NCBI GenBank assembly: GCA_018818835.1
Contig: JAHIRD010000141.1
Coordinates: 68,608 to 132,607 of the forward strand
Length of the DNA stretch: 64,000 nucleotides
Reading direction: 5' to 3'
DNA from: Pseudomonadota bacterium
Lineage (GTDB): Bacteria; Desulfobacterota; Desulfobacteria; Desulfobacterales; Desulfolunaceae
Shown piece after piece: positions 32,076 to 40,595 of this stretch (its first letter is position 1; the number at the start of each line of letters is the position of its first letter). Made by a program: the position numbers and the translations under genes. A model generated the notes under the pieces. That model was not told the DNA's origin. It searched no databases and saw nothing but the letters and a program-made list of their open reading frames with translations.

Positions 32076-33037
32076 TGAAATGGAAAAAGGCGGTTACCGT
32101 CCTGGATATAAACATATTACCGGCATGTGTGCCCTTTATGGCCATGTACCTGATCTGGTGCGTCATGTCGGCTGTGGCCATGCAAATGGGCGGTTATTTT
32201 GTCCATGCACCTTATTTCCAAACACTGATTCTGCCCTTGTTCGTTCTGGTTTATATTTTTCTGGCTTTGTTTATCACCCAGCTTTTTATGGTTTATGTGA
32301 ACGACTGGCTTGATGAGATTCCCATCCTCAGGCCGATGATGTTCGCCATCTGCGGGGGGCTTGGTTTTTTTGTCTATATGGTGATGCGTCATGGGACCGT
32401 CAAGGGGGTTTGGATCACAAGCCTGGGCACGGCGAACCTGATTGTCTTTGCCTGTCTTGTCGCATCCTGGATGATTCATCCCCTGAAGCGGCCGTCAGAA
32501 TTGGTCCCTTTGTGCAGTGTGGTGGCATTGACCGATCTGTTCAGTGTCTTTGCAGGCCCCACCCGGCATCTGGTGGAATGCATCACGGCCTATTACGAAA
32601 AAGGAATGCAGGGCCCACCCCCTTTGGCGGATTATATTCTGGTGAAAATCAGCGTACCCGGTTTCAATGCAGCCATGCCGCTTTTCGGTGTTTCGGACTG
32701 GATTATTCTTGTGTTTCTTTCCTCGGCCCTGACGAAATTCGGATTCAGTGACAATCTGGCAGGAAAAAGTATTTTGGCCATGAAAAAAAATAATCGGCTT
32801 ACACTGTATCTTCCCGCAGCAGCCCTGGGACTCATGGTGTCCATTGTGGGAGCACAGGTGAGTGGTATGTTTTTGCCGGCTCTGCCTTTTGTGGTCATCT
32901 GTTTTATGGCTTATGCCCTGATTCGTTACCCCCAGATAAGGGATTTGAATAAACGGGAATGGCTTATTATGTCGGTCTTTTCTCTGGCTATGATCCTCCT
33001 TTTGGCTGTGGGATTGCTTATTAAATCAAATGGATAG
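32072..33037 (+). CDS. Presenilin-like intramembrane aspartyl protease
   Basis: A 321-residue protein of about nine membrane helices. Three features match the GxGD/presenilin family in order. A helix ends ALTDLFSVFAGPTRHLVE (Asp155), close to YDLVAVL..GPLRMLVE of human presenilin-1. The next conserved helix has FGVSDWIILVFLSSAL (Asp209) in place of GLGD. FLPALPFVV (269-272) matches the PAL motif. The spacing between the two Asp (54 residues) is like that of archaeal presenilin homologues, without the large eukaryotic loop. Such enzymes cut membrane-spanning segments of other proteins. It heads a plus-strand cluster of envelope genes that also encodes an S2P-like protease. Confidence 0.65.
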   Translation: MMKWKKAVTVLDINILPACVPFMAMYLIWCVMSAVAMQMGGYFVHAPYFQTLILPLFVLVYIFLALFITQLFMVYVNDWLDEIPILRPMMFAICGGLGFFVYMVMRHGTVKGVWITSLGTANLIVFACLVASWMIHPLKRPSELVPLCSVVALTDLFSVFAGPTRHLVECITAYYEKGMQGPPPLADYILVKISVPGFNAAMPLFGVSDWIILVFLSSALTKFGFSDNLAGKSILAMKKNNRLTLYLPAAALGLMVSIVGAQVSGMFLPALPFVVICFMAYALIRYPQIRDLNKREWLIMSVFSLAMILLLAVGLLIKSNG

Positions 33038-33103
33038 GGAACGATTGTCCAAGCCGAAAAGAAATGCCTAATCTCTCGAAGAGTGTCATGGAGCCAATTT
33101 TTT

Positions 33104-33679
33104 ATGAAAAAAAAACTCGTCATCAAACTCTTTATTTTCATGGTTGTGCTTGCCTGTGCAGGGCCTTTCATAATGAAGGACCAGGAGGGGCGTCCTCTGA
33201 TGACCATCGACCGGATAAAAATTCCCCGGTGTTCCTTTCAAATAAGCGACCTGATGTTCTGGAAAAATAATTCAGCCCCGCCACCCAAAGCAGAGAGGGA
33301 AATCCTTTCTCCGGACAGCATCGTACCGGGTAAGGGTCAGGAGGTGGTTAAAATATACACGTTTAAAGATGATCAAGGGGTGTCACATTTCACGGACCAG
33401 GAACCGGTCCGGGACGATTATCAGGTCATTTACCTTCCGGTGAGCAAGAAGGAGAAAAAGGGCGGTCTGGCCAAGATCAAGGACACACTCACCGGCCTGA
33501 CAAAAACAAGCAAAAGCTCAACGCCCGCAACAACTCCTGAGACAAAAACTGGCCCTGGCTTTACGATTCCTCTTCCAGGTCCCTATTCCGAGGCAGGCCA
33601 TGCTCTGGAAGACGCCAAAGCCTTAAAAACACAGGTTGAAGAGACTTACAAGGAACGCGAGAAGATGATGAACGAATAA
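33104..33679 (+). CDS. DUF4124-like membrane-anchored protein
   Basis: A 191-residue protein. ATG 33104 (MKKKLVIKLFIFMVVLACAG) has GGAG upstream; a GTG at 33083 is less likely. One N-terminal signal or anchor helix is followed by a DUF4124-like segment, VVKIYTFKDDQGVSHFTDQEP (residues about 75-95), a motif seen in periplasmic proteins. A Lys-rich stretch, a Thr/Ser/Pro-rich linker (TPATTPETK) and a helical charged tail complete it. It probably lies in the periplasm. It lies between the presenilin-like and beta-barrel genes and could be a substrate of the proteases (inference). Confidence 0.55.
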   Translation: MKKKLVIKLFIFMVVLACAGPFIMKDQEGRPLMTIDRIKIPRCSFQISDLMFWKNNSAPPPKAEREILSPDSIVPGKGQEVVKIYTFKDDQGVSHFTDQEPVRDDYQVIYLPVSKKEKKGGLAKIKDTLTGLTKTSKSSTPATTPETKTGPGFTIPLPGPYSEAGHALEDAKALKTQVEETYKEREKMMNE

Positions 33680-33799
33680 GGTGCTGTAGGTTTTTTGTTT
33701 GTCAAGGCCATCAAAATTTCATAGGATTGCATCCATTGTCTTGTCATGGGGCGTTTTTTCTTGGTGTTTTTAGGAGTCAATATCACAGGGGGGGAGACA

Positions 33800-34372
33800 G
33801 TGAGCTTTATTATCAAACGTCTTGCGGGATTTTTTTTTGTTTTTTTAATGGCCGGTCCATGTTGGTCACAAGGGACGGTTTACGGTGTGGGCTTTGGGGC
33901 CACTGAAGACGGGACTGCCCTTTATTTTCCGGTGAAAATGAATCAATGGATGGTTGAACCCTTTGTGTCTTATGAGACAACCAAGCAAACCGATCAAATC
34001 ACAGGTACGGATTACTCAGGCACCAGTGAAACAAAGGAAATTGCCCTTGGGATGGGGTTTTACTATATTCCGGCCTTAAACGAATACGTCAACCTGGTCT
34101 GCGGTGCCCAGATTGTTTACGTCGATGTTCAGGACAAGACCACGGATTCAACCGGAACGATTTTTGGTGATTTTTCAATGACCGGTTTTGAATTCGCCCC
34201 AACACTGGGGATTGAATATAATTTCAACGAGCATCTTTCCCTGGGAGCCTACCTCCGTTATGCCATCCAACGTGTGTCCGGTGATTATACAAGTGATACG
34301 AACCAGGAGTTTGAACGGGACGTGGACTCGTCATCGACCCAGACCGAGTTGATTGCCAAATACTATTTTTAA
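33800..34372 (+). CDS. Small outer-membrane beta-barrel protein
   Basis: A 190-residue protein. GTG 33800 is chosen since GGGGGAGACA lies just before it and it starts a clean signal peptide (FIIKRLAGFFFVFLMAGPCWS). The mature part alternates hydrophobic and polar residues with aromatic belts and ends in AKYYF, the terminal Phe expected for BAM-inserted barrels. Strand-like pieces are GTVYGVGFGA, EPFVSYET, GMGFYYIP, FAPTLGIEYNF and SLGAYLRYAI. About eight strands would fit an OmpW/OmpA-size barrel. No ligand is predicted. Confidence 0.65.
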   Translation: MSFIIKRLAGFFFVFLMAGPCWSQGTVYGVGFGATEDGTALYFPVKMNQWMVEPFVSYETTKQTDQITGTDYSGTSETKEIALGMGFYYIPALNEYVNLVCGAQIVYVDVQDKTTDSTGTIFGDFSMTGFEFAPTLGIEYNFNEHLSLGAYLRYAIQRVSGDYTSDTNQEFERDVDSSSTQTELIAKYYF

Positions 34373-34443
34373 AAAGAGATGGCCTTTTTCCATAGCCATC
34401 CGCTGACTGAACATTGCGTTTTTCAAAATAAGAGAAGGTCACT

Positions 34444-35235
34444 ATGAATTTGCCAGGAGAAAACATGGATTCGGATGGGAAAAAGACAAGCACCTTCAAA
34501 AAATGGTGGGGGCTGGCACTTCCTTTTGTTTTTCTGCTGGGCAAAGCCAAATGGCTGCTGGCCCTATTGAAACTCAGCAAATTGAGTACTCTTCTGACCA
34601 TGCTTATAGCTGTCTGGGCCTATGCACAGTTATGGGGTGCCCCTTTCGCCCTTGGATTTGTTTGTTTGATTTACATCCATGAAATGGGTCATATGCTCAT
34701 GATGCGTAAAATGGGAATTAAAGCGGGAGCACCCTTGTTCATTCCTTTTGTTGGGGCTGTGATCGCCATGAAGGAACTGCCGAAAAATGCTTGGGTGGAA
34801 AGCCTTGTGGCCTTGGGGGGGCCCTTGTTGGGAACCCTGGGGGCTGCGGTCAGTCTTGTCATCGCAGAATATACAAAATCCAATCTCTGGTATGCCCTGG
34901 CGTCCACGGGTTTTTTGATCAATTTGTTCAATATGCTTCCGGTGTCTCCCTTGGACGGAGGTCGCATTACCGGAGTGATCAGCCGGTGGTTCTGGCTTCC
35001 TGGATTCGGACTTGGTTTTCTGCTTTTTTTGAAAACCCATTCTCCCATTCTTTTTTTAATCCTCTTGCTGGGTTGTTTGTCCCTTTTTAGATCGGCCAGC
35101 AAGCAGAATGCCACATATTATGATATACCTGCCCCCCAACGAATGGGGGTGGCAGCGGTTTATTTTACGCTGTTGTTTCTCATGGCCGCGGGGATGTGGT
35201 TTGCGGATCAGCCTCTTAAAGGGCTGATTGCATAA
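34444..35235 (+). CDS. M50 (site-2-protease-like) membrane metalloprotease
   Basis: A 263-residue integral membrane protein with the zinc motif HEMGH (His79, Glu80, His83) in a helix, a GGP turn (LVALGGPLLG), and the third ligand in NMLPVSPLDGGR (Asp171). There are about six membrane helices and no PDZ domain, so it is a minimal S2P type. The family cleaves membrane-embedded regulators or peptides. It is 71 nt after the beta-barrel gene and in the same cluster as the presenilin-like protease, giving two mechanistically different intramembrane proteases within 3.2 kb. Confidence 0.85.
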   Translation: MNLPGENMDSDGKKTSTFKKWWGLALPFVFLLGKAKWLLALLKLSKLSTLLTMLIAVWAYAQLWGAPFALGFVCLIYIHEMGHMLMMRKMGIKAGAPLFIPFVGAVIAMKELPKNAWVESLVALGGPLLGTLGAAVSLVIAEYTKSNLWYALASTGFLINLFNMLPVSPLDGGRITGVISRWFWLPGFGLGFLLFLKTHSPILFLILLLGCLSLFRSASKQNATYYDIPAPQRMGVAAVYFTLLFLMAAGMWFADQPLKGLIA

Positions 35236-35275
35236 CTGATGTCCATTGGACGGACACGAAAGACGTAAGGATACC

Positions 35276-35689
35276 ATGGTCGTCGAATCATTGTTTTCAT
35301 ACGGCACCCTCCAGGACCCTATGGTTCAAACGGCTCTTTTGGGGAAAATTCTTCCTTTTCAAAAAGCATGGATTCTCAATTGGGGCCTGTACATGGGTGC
35401 GGATGGCTATCTTTTTGTCAAGCCCCTCTTGGGAGCAAGGGTGCAAGGAAGGATTCTTGCATTGGCCACGGCTGATCTTGCCCTGATTGATCTCTGGGAA
35501 AATTGTGATGTATACAGCCGTGAGTCCTGCAAGGCCTTTTCGGATGAAACATCTTTTAACGACGTCTGGCTTTATACCCGTAGAGCAGCCCAGGGGGAAA
35601 TATTCAGTGGTCAGGGTTTTCATGGGAAAACACGGGGTGAGCTAATGGAGGATATCCGGGCTCACATGAAAACCCTTGGACAGGCATGA
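35276..35689 (+). CDS. Gamma-glutamylcyclotransferase/AIG2-like protein
   Basis: A 137-residue protein from ATG 35276 with TAAGGAT in front. The family signature FSYGTLQDPMVQ is at residues 6-17, and VQGRILALATADLALIDLWEN carries the second conserved part, where the catalytic Glu is expected. GGCT-like proteins remove gamma-glutamyl groups from amines or peptides. It is 40 nt after the M50 gene and probably cotranscribed. Confidence 0.75.
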   Translation: MVVESLFSYGTLQDPMVQTALLGKILPFQKAWILNWGLYMGADGYLFVKPLLGARVQGRILALATADLALIDLWENCDVYSRESCKAFSDETSFNDVWLYTRRAAQGEIFSGQGFHGKTRGELMEDIRAHMKTLGQA

Positions 35690-35838
35690 ACCACAGTTAT
35701 AAAAATAATCAGCATTATAAAATAATGAATTAATGCATCATTTCCTTGACAAAAAGGGACAGATGACGTTAACGTAATCGTTACTATTTCAAGGTATAAA
35801 AAATTATCCATTAAAACTTAAGATGATTCTATTTGACG

Positions 35839-35890
35839 GTCTTGTGATCTCCTTCGCTTGGGGGGGGTGGGGGTTCACAAGACTGTTTTT
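35839..35890 (+). terminator. Terminator-like hairpin after the envelope cluster
   Basis: GTCTTGTGA (35839-35847) pairs with TCACAAGAC (35875-35883), followed by TGTTTTTTT. The loop is 27 nt. It lies 150 nt after the last gene of the cluster. The rest of 35690-36177 shows no gene. Confidence 0.6.
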
Positions 35891-36177
35891 TTGGTGGAAT
35901 GCATCCCTTTCAAGAATCCCAGCAGTTGTGCGGTCTTCTAAAAATTCAATTTTTTAAAATTTATGGTTGAAAAAATAAAATGTATGTCCTATGGTGTGGT
36001 TCCTTAAAGATGAACCATTGTCTTTTGTTGCATTAATTGTGATACTTGTTGAGTGTGTTGAGCGACATGAAATTTTTTCATGAGAACAGGAATACCCCCC
36101 AGCTGGAAGCATTCTTGCCCGGCCCCAAGGGTATGACTATTTGCTTAAATATTTAAAATGACAATTAAATAGTGTCC

Positions 36178-36310
36178 ATCCATAGAGTGTATCAGATCCG
36201 CCCAAGGTCGGTAAACATGGTGAAGGAGCGAGGACGATGGCACCTCACCACCGATTTTGTGAATCCGGCATCGCCGTCCGGGAGCCTTTGATACAATTCA
36301 AACCATGGAT
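36178..36310 (+). ncRNA. Candidate structured leader RNA of the giant lipoprotein gene
   Basis: By hand-folding, an outer stem TGTATCA (36188-36194)/TGATACA (36289-36295), extended by ATCCAT/ATGGAT, encloses an inner stem TCGG..TGGTGAAGG / CCTCACCACCGA (36208-36226 with 36243-36254). Bases GGACG-ATG in the inner loop (36232-36239) can pair with CATCGCCGTCC (36269-36279), which would be a pseudoknot. It does not match a riboswitch consensus I recognise. It ends about 37 nt before the start codon at 36347. Confidence 0.35.
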
Positions 36311-36346
36311 ACTTAATTAACGTTTAACCCATTGATGGAGACATGT

Positions 36347-39300
36347 ATGCCAAACAGAAAACGATTCGTGGTTTGGGTATTTTTTTTATTGGTTTTGTTT
36401 GCCGCCTGCGGCCAAATGGTTGAGGAAAATGAACCCACAGACGGTCTTAACCAGACCGGATTCCAGAACAACGGTTCAGATAAGGAGTTTCCGGATTTTG
36501 CACTGACCGAGATTTTCACGGGGTGGGGCGGCCTTGAAGAAATGTGGGACAGCATTGAAACCAAGGGGTATAACACGCGTTTTACCAAGACGGTGGATGA
36601 CTTTACCGATGATTTCATCACCTTTGCCAAGGTGGGCTCCCGGGTATTGGGAGATCCATCCAGAGCCGTGATACTGCTTGCCGGAACCGATGCTGCAGGT
36701 CTTTTGGATACACTTATCGATTCTGAAGAAAATTACCCGCTCAGGGATAATGAAAACAGTGAAGGCCATTATTTCAAAGGAGACGGCCAGGAGTATATGT
36801 CCGGATTTTATGCCTTTCTCGATGAAATTTATAAAGATGGGGAAGATCCGGGAAGCAAGGATATGGTTAGTGTGAACCACAAGATCATGACCCGCCTGAT
36901 CGATAAAAAGGATTCCGAGAAGATACATGCCGATATGGAAGAGTTGATCGAAGATATCCTTGATGACGATTTTAAAGATGATTTTATCGATGTAACAACG
37001 TTTCTGGGAAAGCTTCTGGCCCGGGCCGATTATCCCCAGACCGATGAAAACGGTGAAAGTCTTGGAATCGGTAATGGTGTTCAGGGAACAATCGACCTCT
37101 TTAAATGGTATAATCGCATGGAAAAGAACCCCTTGACCCGTTCCATCCTCCGTACACAGGTCAACGAGCTTGTTTCCATGTTCGATCCGTCTGAAGACTC
37201 CCTCAACAAAATCAAAATAAGGAAGCTTCTTACAAATATTGAAGATTATTTCACGGCCCAGGGATCTGTCTACAGCGACCCTGATCCCGCAAATATTTAT
37301 CATTGTGATAATGATGATATTTACGCCGATGCTGAACTTGGGAACACCATCCGCGAGCTTTTTCCATCTAATATTCAGCTGTTAATGCGATCCGATCGTC
37401 CCCATTCCCTTATCGCGGATAAAGGGGAAGAGTCGGTTTATCTTTTACGAAAAATGGTTGAAAATCTAAAGAATCTTGAATTTGATCCTGAAACAGCGAA
37501 TATTGAAAAATCCATCAACAATTTGATGCAATACGATTCATATGGTCGTGATCGAACCGATCCCACATCCGGGGCACATCCCACCTCCCATCTTGAAAAT
37601 CTGGTTTTTTTGACCCATGTGACCAGCAATCTGGGCTGGCAGGACAGAGACATTGATAAAATTGATGATACAAAGCCGGAAGTGGGTGAAAACATACCTG
37701 TTGTCGCAGATTCGGAAGTGTCAGACAGGGATGATGCCAGGTATCTGCACGGCCATGGTTCCTATACCGGCCGTTTGTCATTGAACGACTCCCTGTTCAG
37801 TATAAAGACCCATAAAACCATGAACTCCCTGGGTATGTTTGATATTGGTTTTAATGACAGCGATGGCGATGACATTTACCGAAGCCGGAGTCCATTTACA
37901 CAGGCCACGAGCGCCAGCTATAAGTTCTTTTTCAACCAGAACTACGATGTTCTCCAGTGCCTTGCCCCGCCCTGTCTTGGTGATGTGGGATCACCGGTGG
38001 GTGGTAACCCCACGGGCCAGGCTTATGATGAAAATGATATGAATGCCTTCAGAGCTTATTCTCCGGATGGCCTCAATGAAAATCAACTGGCGGCATGGAC
38101 CCTTGGGCTTATTGTCCGGGCGTGTTTTAACGGTGAGGGGCCCTATTTTTATGCGGATCCGTCAGCCCCCAGTTTCATGAGCGGTGCCAAATCCTGGGTT
38201 ACTTATCTGCGGCCCAACGGGAAGGTTTATGCCTATGTGAACAAGAGTGATATGAATGCCTGGGAATATGCCTATCCGGCAGAGGAGGGTGAACCTGAAG
38301 ATCCAGATGGATTGATCGTTGCAGGGAAAAATCAACGGTACAACCGATACAAAGATCAGTGGCAGTCCGATTATTATATGGCCCATTATCTTGAAGAGAG
38401 AGATGAAGGGGGAGAGACGGTTATCCATGACGTTTACAAAACCGTTGATAACAGTTCAGGTCAACTTGAAATGGTGGATGTGACATCTGAAAACGGCTAT
38501 GCGGCCGGTCGATTGAATTACCGGGAAGCCATTGATGAAAACGACCCCAACCGTGCTTGCTCAAGCCCTGAGGAAGCTCTTTTCAGAAATTACCAATGGT
38601 TTATGACTGAAAAGAAAATGGTGCTCATCATTCCCTTAAAAATTGATCTGGAGGGAACCGAAGCTACTATTTTCCAGGTCATGGAAGGCAATGGTCTTGT
38701 GGGCCTCTCAAAATTGAGAAAATTCAAGGCCAATCACTATTGGGCCAAAGCAGGATCCAACGGGGAATCTTTTATTCCCGGTGACTTCAGAATTGAAGTT
38801 GTCTCTTCCAGTAATGATCCGAGCAATGTTCTTTCCGCAGCCAAAGTCTATAATAAGACCCTGGATTGTGGTCATGCCACTCCCTCGGTGGTGGGCAGAA
38901 ACATTCAGGTGCTCAGCAGGTTGGGCTTTCCTCGGTATACAGGTTTGACGGTCAGGGCCGATGGGATAAGCGATTCCGAACTGGGATCCAAAGAATTTGA
39001 TGTCGGGGATAACAGTATCTGGAATGAGCGATGTGAGGTTCTTCCTCCTTTTCTCGCATTGGTTTCAGCCATGAGGGAGTATACCCCTGATTATGAAAAT
39101 TACGAAAATCCCTTGAAAAAAGGTATACGGTCGTTTGTGGAAGGCACCTCGCCCCTTCTGAAGCCTCTGATTTATTACCAAAAAGCTCATGGTGGGCATC
39201 CTTACGAAACATGGAAGCCCAGAGTATACGGCTCTCAGGCCCCCGGGCCCTCGGATTCCTGGGCTGATTATGCAGGGGATGATTTTCTGCGATCATCTGC

Positions 39301-40435
39301 TGATTTTCATGACAGGGAGGACCTTAAGGCCACTGCCTGGGACGGGACTGATCTTGAAAAACAATACTATCTTCCCGCTGTGGAAAAAAGCCTGCTCAAT
39401 GTTCTAATTGACAGTGATATCAAGGCTGACCCCGATCCTCAGGAAGGCTTTAAAAATACACGCATGGATGGACTCCTTCCTCTTGCCATGGAGAACCACT
39501 CCACCACAGAGCTTCTCAAGGCCCTTCTCAGTGATGTGAATGATTCGGATTTGCTTTACGGAGCCTTAGAGCAGATGGCTGCCATGATGAAAGTTACAAA
39601 GGGCCGGATGACAGAAATAAATGAAACAAATGTAAAAAACATTGACTTTCCCTCATGGTTCTTTGTAAAGGGATTAGACACAGGGTTTTATGGTGAGTTT
39701 ACGAATTTTTCAGGCATGCGTGATGAAGATGTTGTTCTTGACAGAGGCATCGACCGGTTGATCGGTCATGATTTTGTTGATGATACCCATGATGGATACG
39801 GCATTGCACAGTATGTTGATGAACAGGAAAATGAAGACTGGGAGGACTTGTACGATACTCTGGATCTTCTGGAAGATCATCTCTATGCGGGGAGCACGTC
39901 CATTGATCCGAGTCCCTATAGTCTGGTTTCAAGTTCACTGGATATGAATGACGCCATCTTCGCTCGTCAGCGTCTGTACACAGATTCTGAAATCAGTGGT
40001 CTTATCTACGGACTTGGAAAATTGATGACCCACTATGATGCATCGGCTGACAGATGGATCAACCAGGGTGAAGAGGGATTTGACGATCTCTTGAATATCC
40101 TCAGAGTCAGGTTGCCCGTCATTCATGAACTGATAAAGGATGAAAATGGTTTTTCCGGGGATCATTACCGGTCAGCCCTTAAAATCAACTGTGACATGCT
40201 CAAAGAAGATGGTGCCGTTGAATTTTTAGTCACCACCATGGAAACCAAAGTCAACTGGGAACAGTTGATGGCTGATTCTGCGGCTTTCCTGAAAGACGAG
40301 CTGGTAACGGAAGACAGGCCCTTGTGGTCAAGCTTTTCTGACCTTCTTAGCGATTTGGCAACGGCCGTGGGAAATTCCCGGGACGGCAGTTTGATTGAAT
40401 CGGTTTACGAGGATTACGGATTTCAGAGAAACTGA
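36347..40435 (+). CDS. Giant lipoprotein of unknown function (1362 aa)
   Basis: I do not recognise a family. The ATG at 36347 has GGAG eight bases before it and opens a lipoprotein signal (KRFVVWVFFLLVLFAACG), so the mature protein starts at a lipidated Cys. The rest is acidic, rich in Asp, Glu, Asn and Tyr, with no membrane segment and no evident internal repeat. Aromatic, Gly-containing stretches such as YLHGHGSYTGRLSLNDSLF suggest a beta-rich middle; the ends look helical (LLDTLIDSEE; LLNILRVRLPVIHELIKDE). It is followed by a FadL-type porin gene 160 nt downstream, so the two may form an outer-membrane unit (inference). Confidence 0.8.
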   Translation: MPNRKRFVVWVFFLLVLFAACGQMVEENEPTDGLNQTGFQNNGSDKEFPDFALTEIFTGWGGLEEMWDSIETKGYNTRFTKTVDDFTDDFITFAKVGSRVLGDPSRAVILLAGTDAAGLLDTLIDSEENYPLRDNENSEGHYFKGDGQEYMSGFYAFLDEIYKDGEDPGSKDMVSVNHKIMTRLIDKKDSEKIHADMEELIEDILDDDFKDDFIDVTTFLGKLLARADYPQTDENGESLGIGNGVQGTIDLFKWYNRMEKNPLTRSILRTQVNELVSMFDPSEDSLNKIKIRKLLTNIEDYFTAQGSVYSDPDPANIYHCDNDDIYADAELGNTIRELFPSNIQLLMRSDRPHSLIADKGEESVYLLRKMVENLKNLEFDPETANIEKSINNLMQYDSYGRDRTDPTSGAHPTSHLENLVFLTHVTSNLGWQDRDIDKIDDTKPEVGENIPVVADSEVSDRDDARYLHGHGSYTGRLSLNDSLFSIKTHKTMNSLGMFDIGFNDSDGDDIYRSRSPFTQATSASYKFFFNQNYDVLQCLAPPCLGDVGSPVGGNPTGQAYDENDMNAFRAYSPDGLNENQLAAWTLGLIVRACFNGEGPYFYADPSAPSFMSGAKSWVTYLRPNGKVYAYVNKSDMNAWEYAYPAEEGEPEDPDGLIVAGKNQRYNRYKDQWQSDYYMAHYLEERDEGGETVIHDVYKTVDNSSGQLEMVDVTSENGYAAGRLNYREAIDENDPNRACSSPEEALFRNYQWFMTEKKMVLIIPLKIDLEGTEATIFQVMEGNGLVGLSKLRKFKANHYWAKAGSNGESFIPGDFRIEVVSSSNDPSNVLSAAKVYNKTLDCGHATPSVVGRNIQVLSRLGFPRYTGLTVRADGISDSELGSKEFDVGDNSIWNERCEVLPPFLALVSAMREYTPDYENYENPLKKGIRSFVEGTSPLLKPLIYYQKAHGGHPYETWKPRVYGSQAPGPSDSWADYAGDDFLRSSADFHDREDLKATAWDGTDLEKQYYLPAVEKSLLNVLIDSDIKADPDPQEGFKNTRMDGLLPLAMENHSTTELLKALLSDVNDSDLLYGALEQMAAMMKVTKGRMTEINETNVKNIDFPSWFFVKGLDTGFYGEFTNFSGMRDEDVVLDRGIDRLIGHDFVDDTHDGYGIAQYVDEQENEDWEDLYDTLDLLEDHLYAGSTSIDPSPYSLVSSSLDMNDAIFARQRLYTDSEISGLIYGLGKLMTHYDASADRWINQGEEGFDDLLNILRVRLPVIHELIKDENGFSGDHYRSALKINCDMLKEDGAVEFLVTTMETKVNWEQLMADSAAFLKDELVTEDRPLWSSFSDLLSDLATAVGNSRDGSLIESVYEDYGFQRN

Positions 40436-40595
40436 TTGGTGTTGTTTTCCTGTTGACACCATAACATTGGCAGGGGTAAAACCCTGCCTGATTAAGAGAG
40501 TATTCACCCTGATTGCATGTCGAAACTGGCACTCATTGGCACGGACACTAGTGAAAATTTACGAATAAAAACCTTAACACATGCTGGAGCTCTTT

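Noticed and set aside
31918-32313. Plus-strand 131-codon frame overlapping the presenilin-like gene
   Set aside because: It overlaps most of the well-supported membrane protein start in another frame and shows no domain.
33703-33716. GGCCATCAAAATT as a fourth copy of the dispersed repeat
   Set aside because: Only about ten bases match the repeat end; the TAAAAAG part and the hairpin are missing.
40469-40488. GGCAGGG/CCCTGCC hairpin after the giant lipoprotein gene
   Set aside because: There is no T-run, and the FadL gene downstream is probably cotranscribed, so a terminator here is unlikely; it may be an attenuating or stabilising hairpin.
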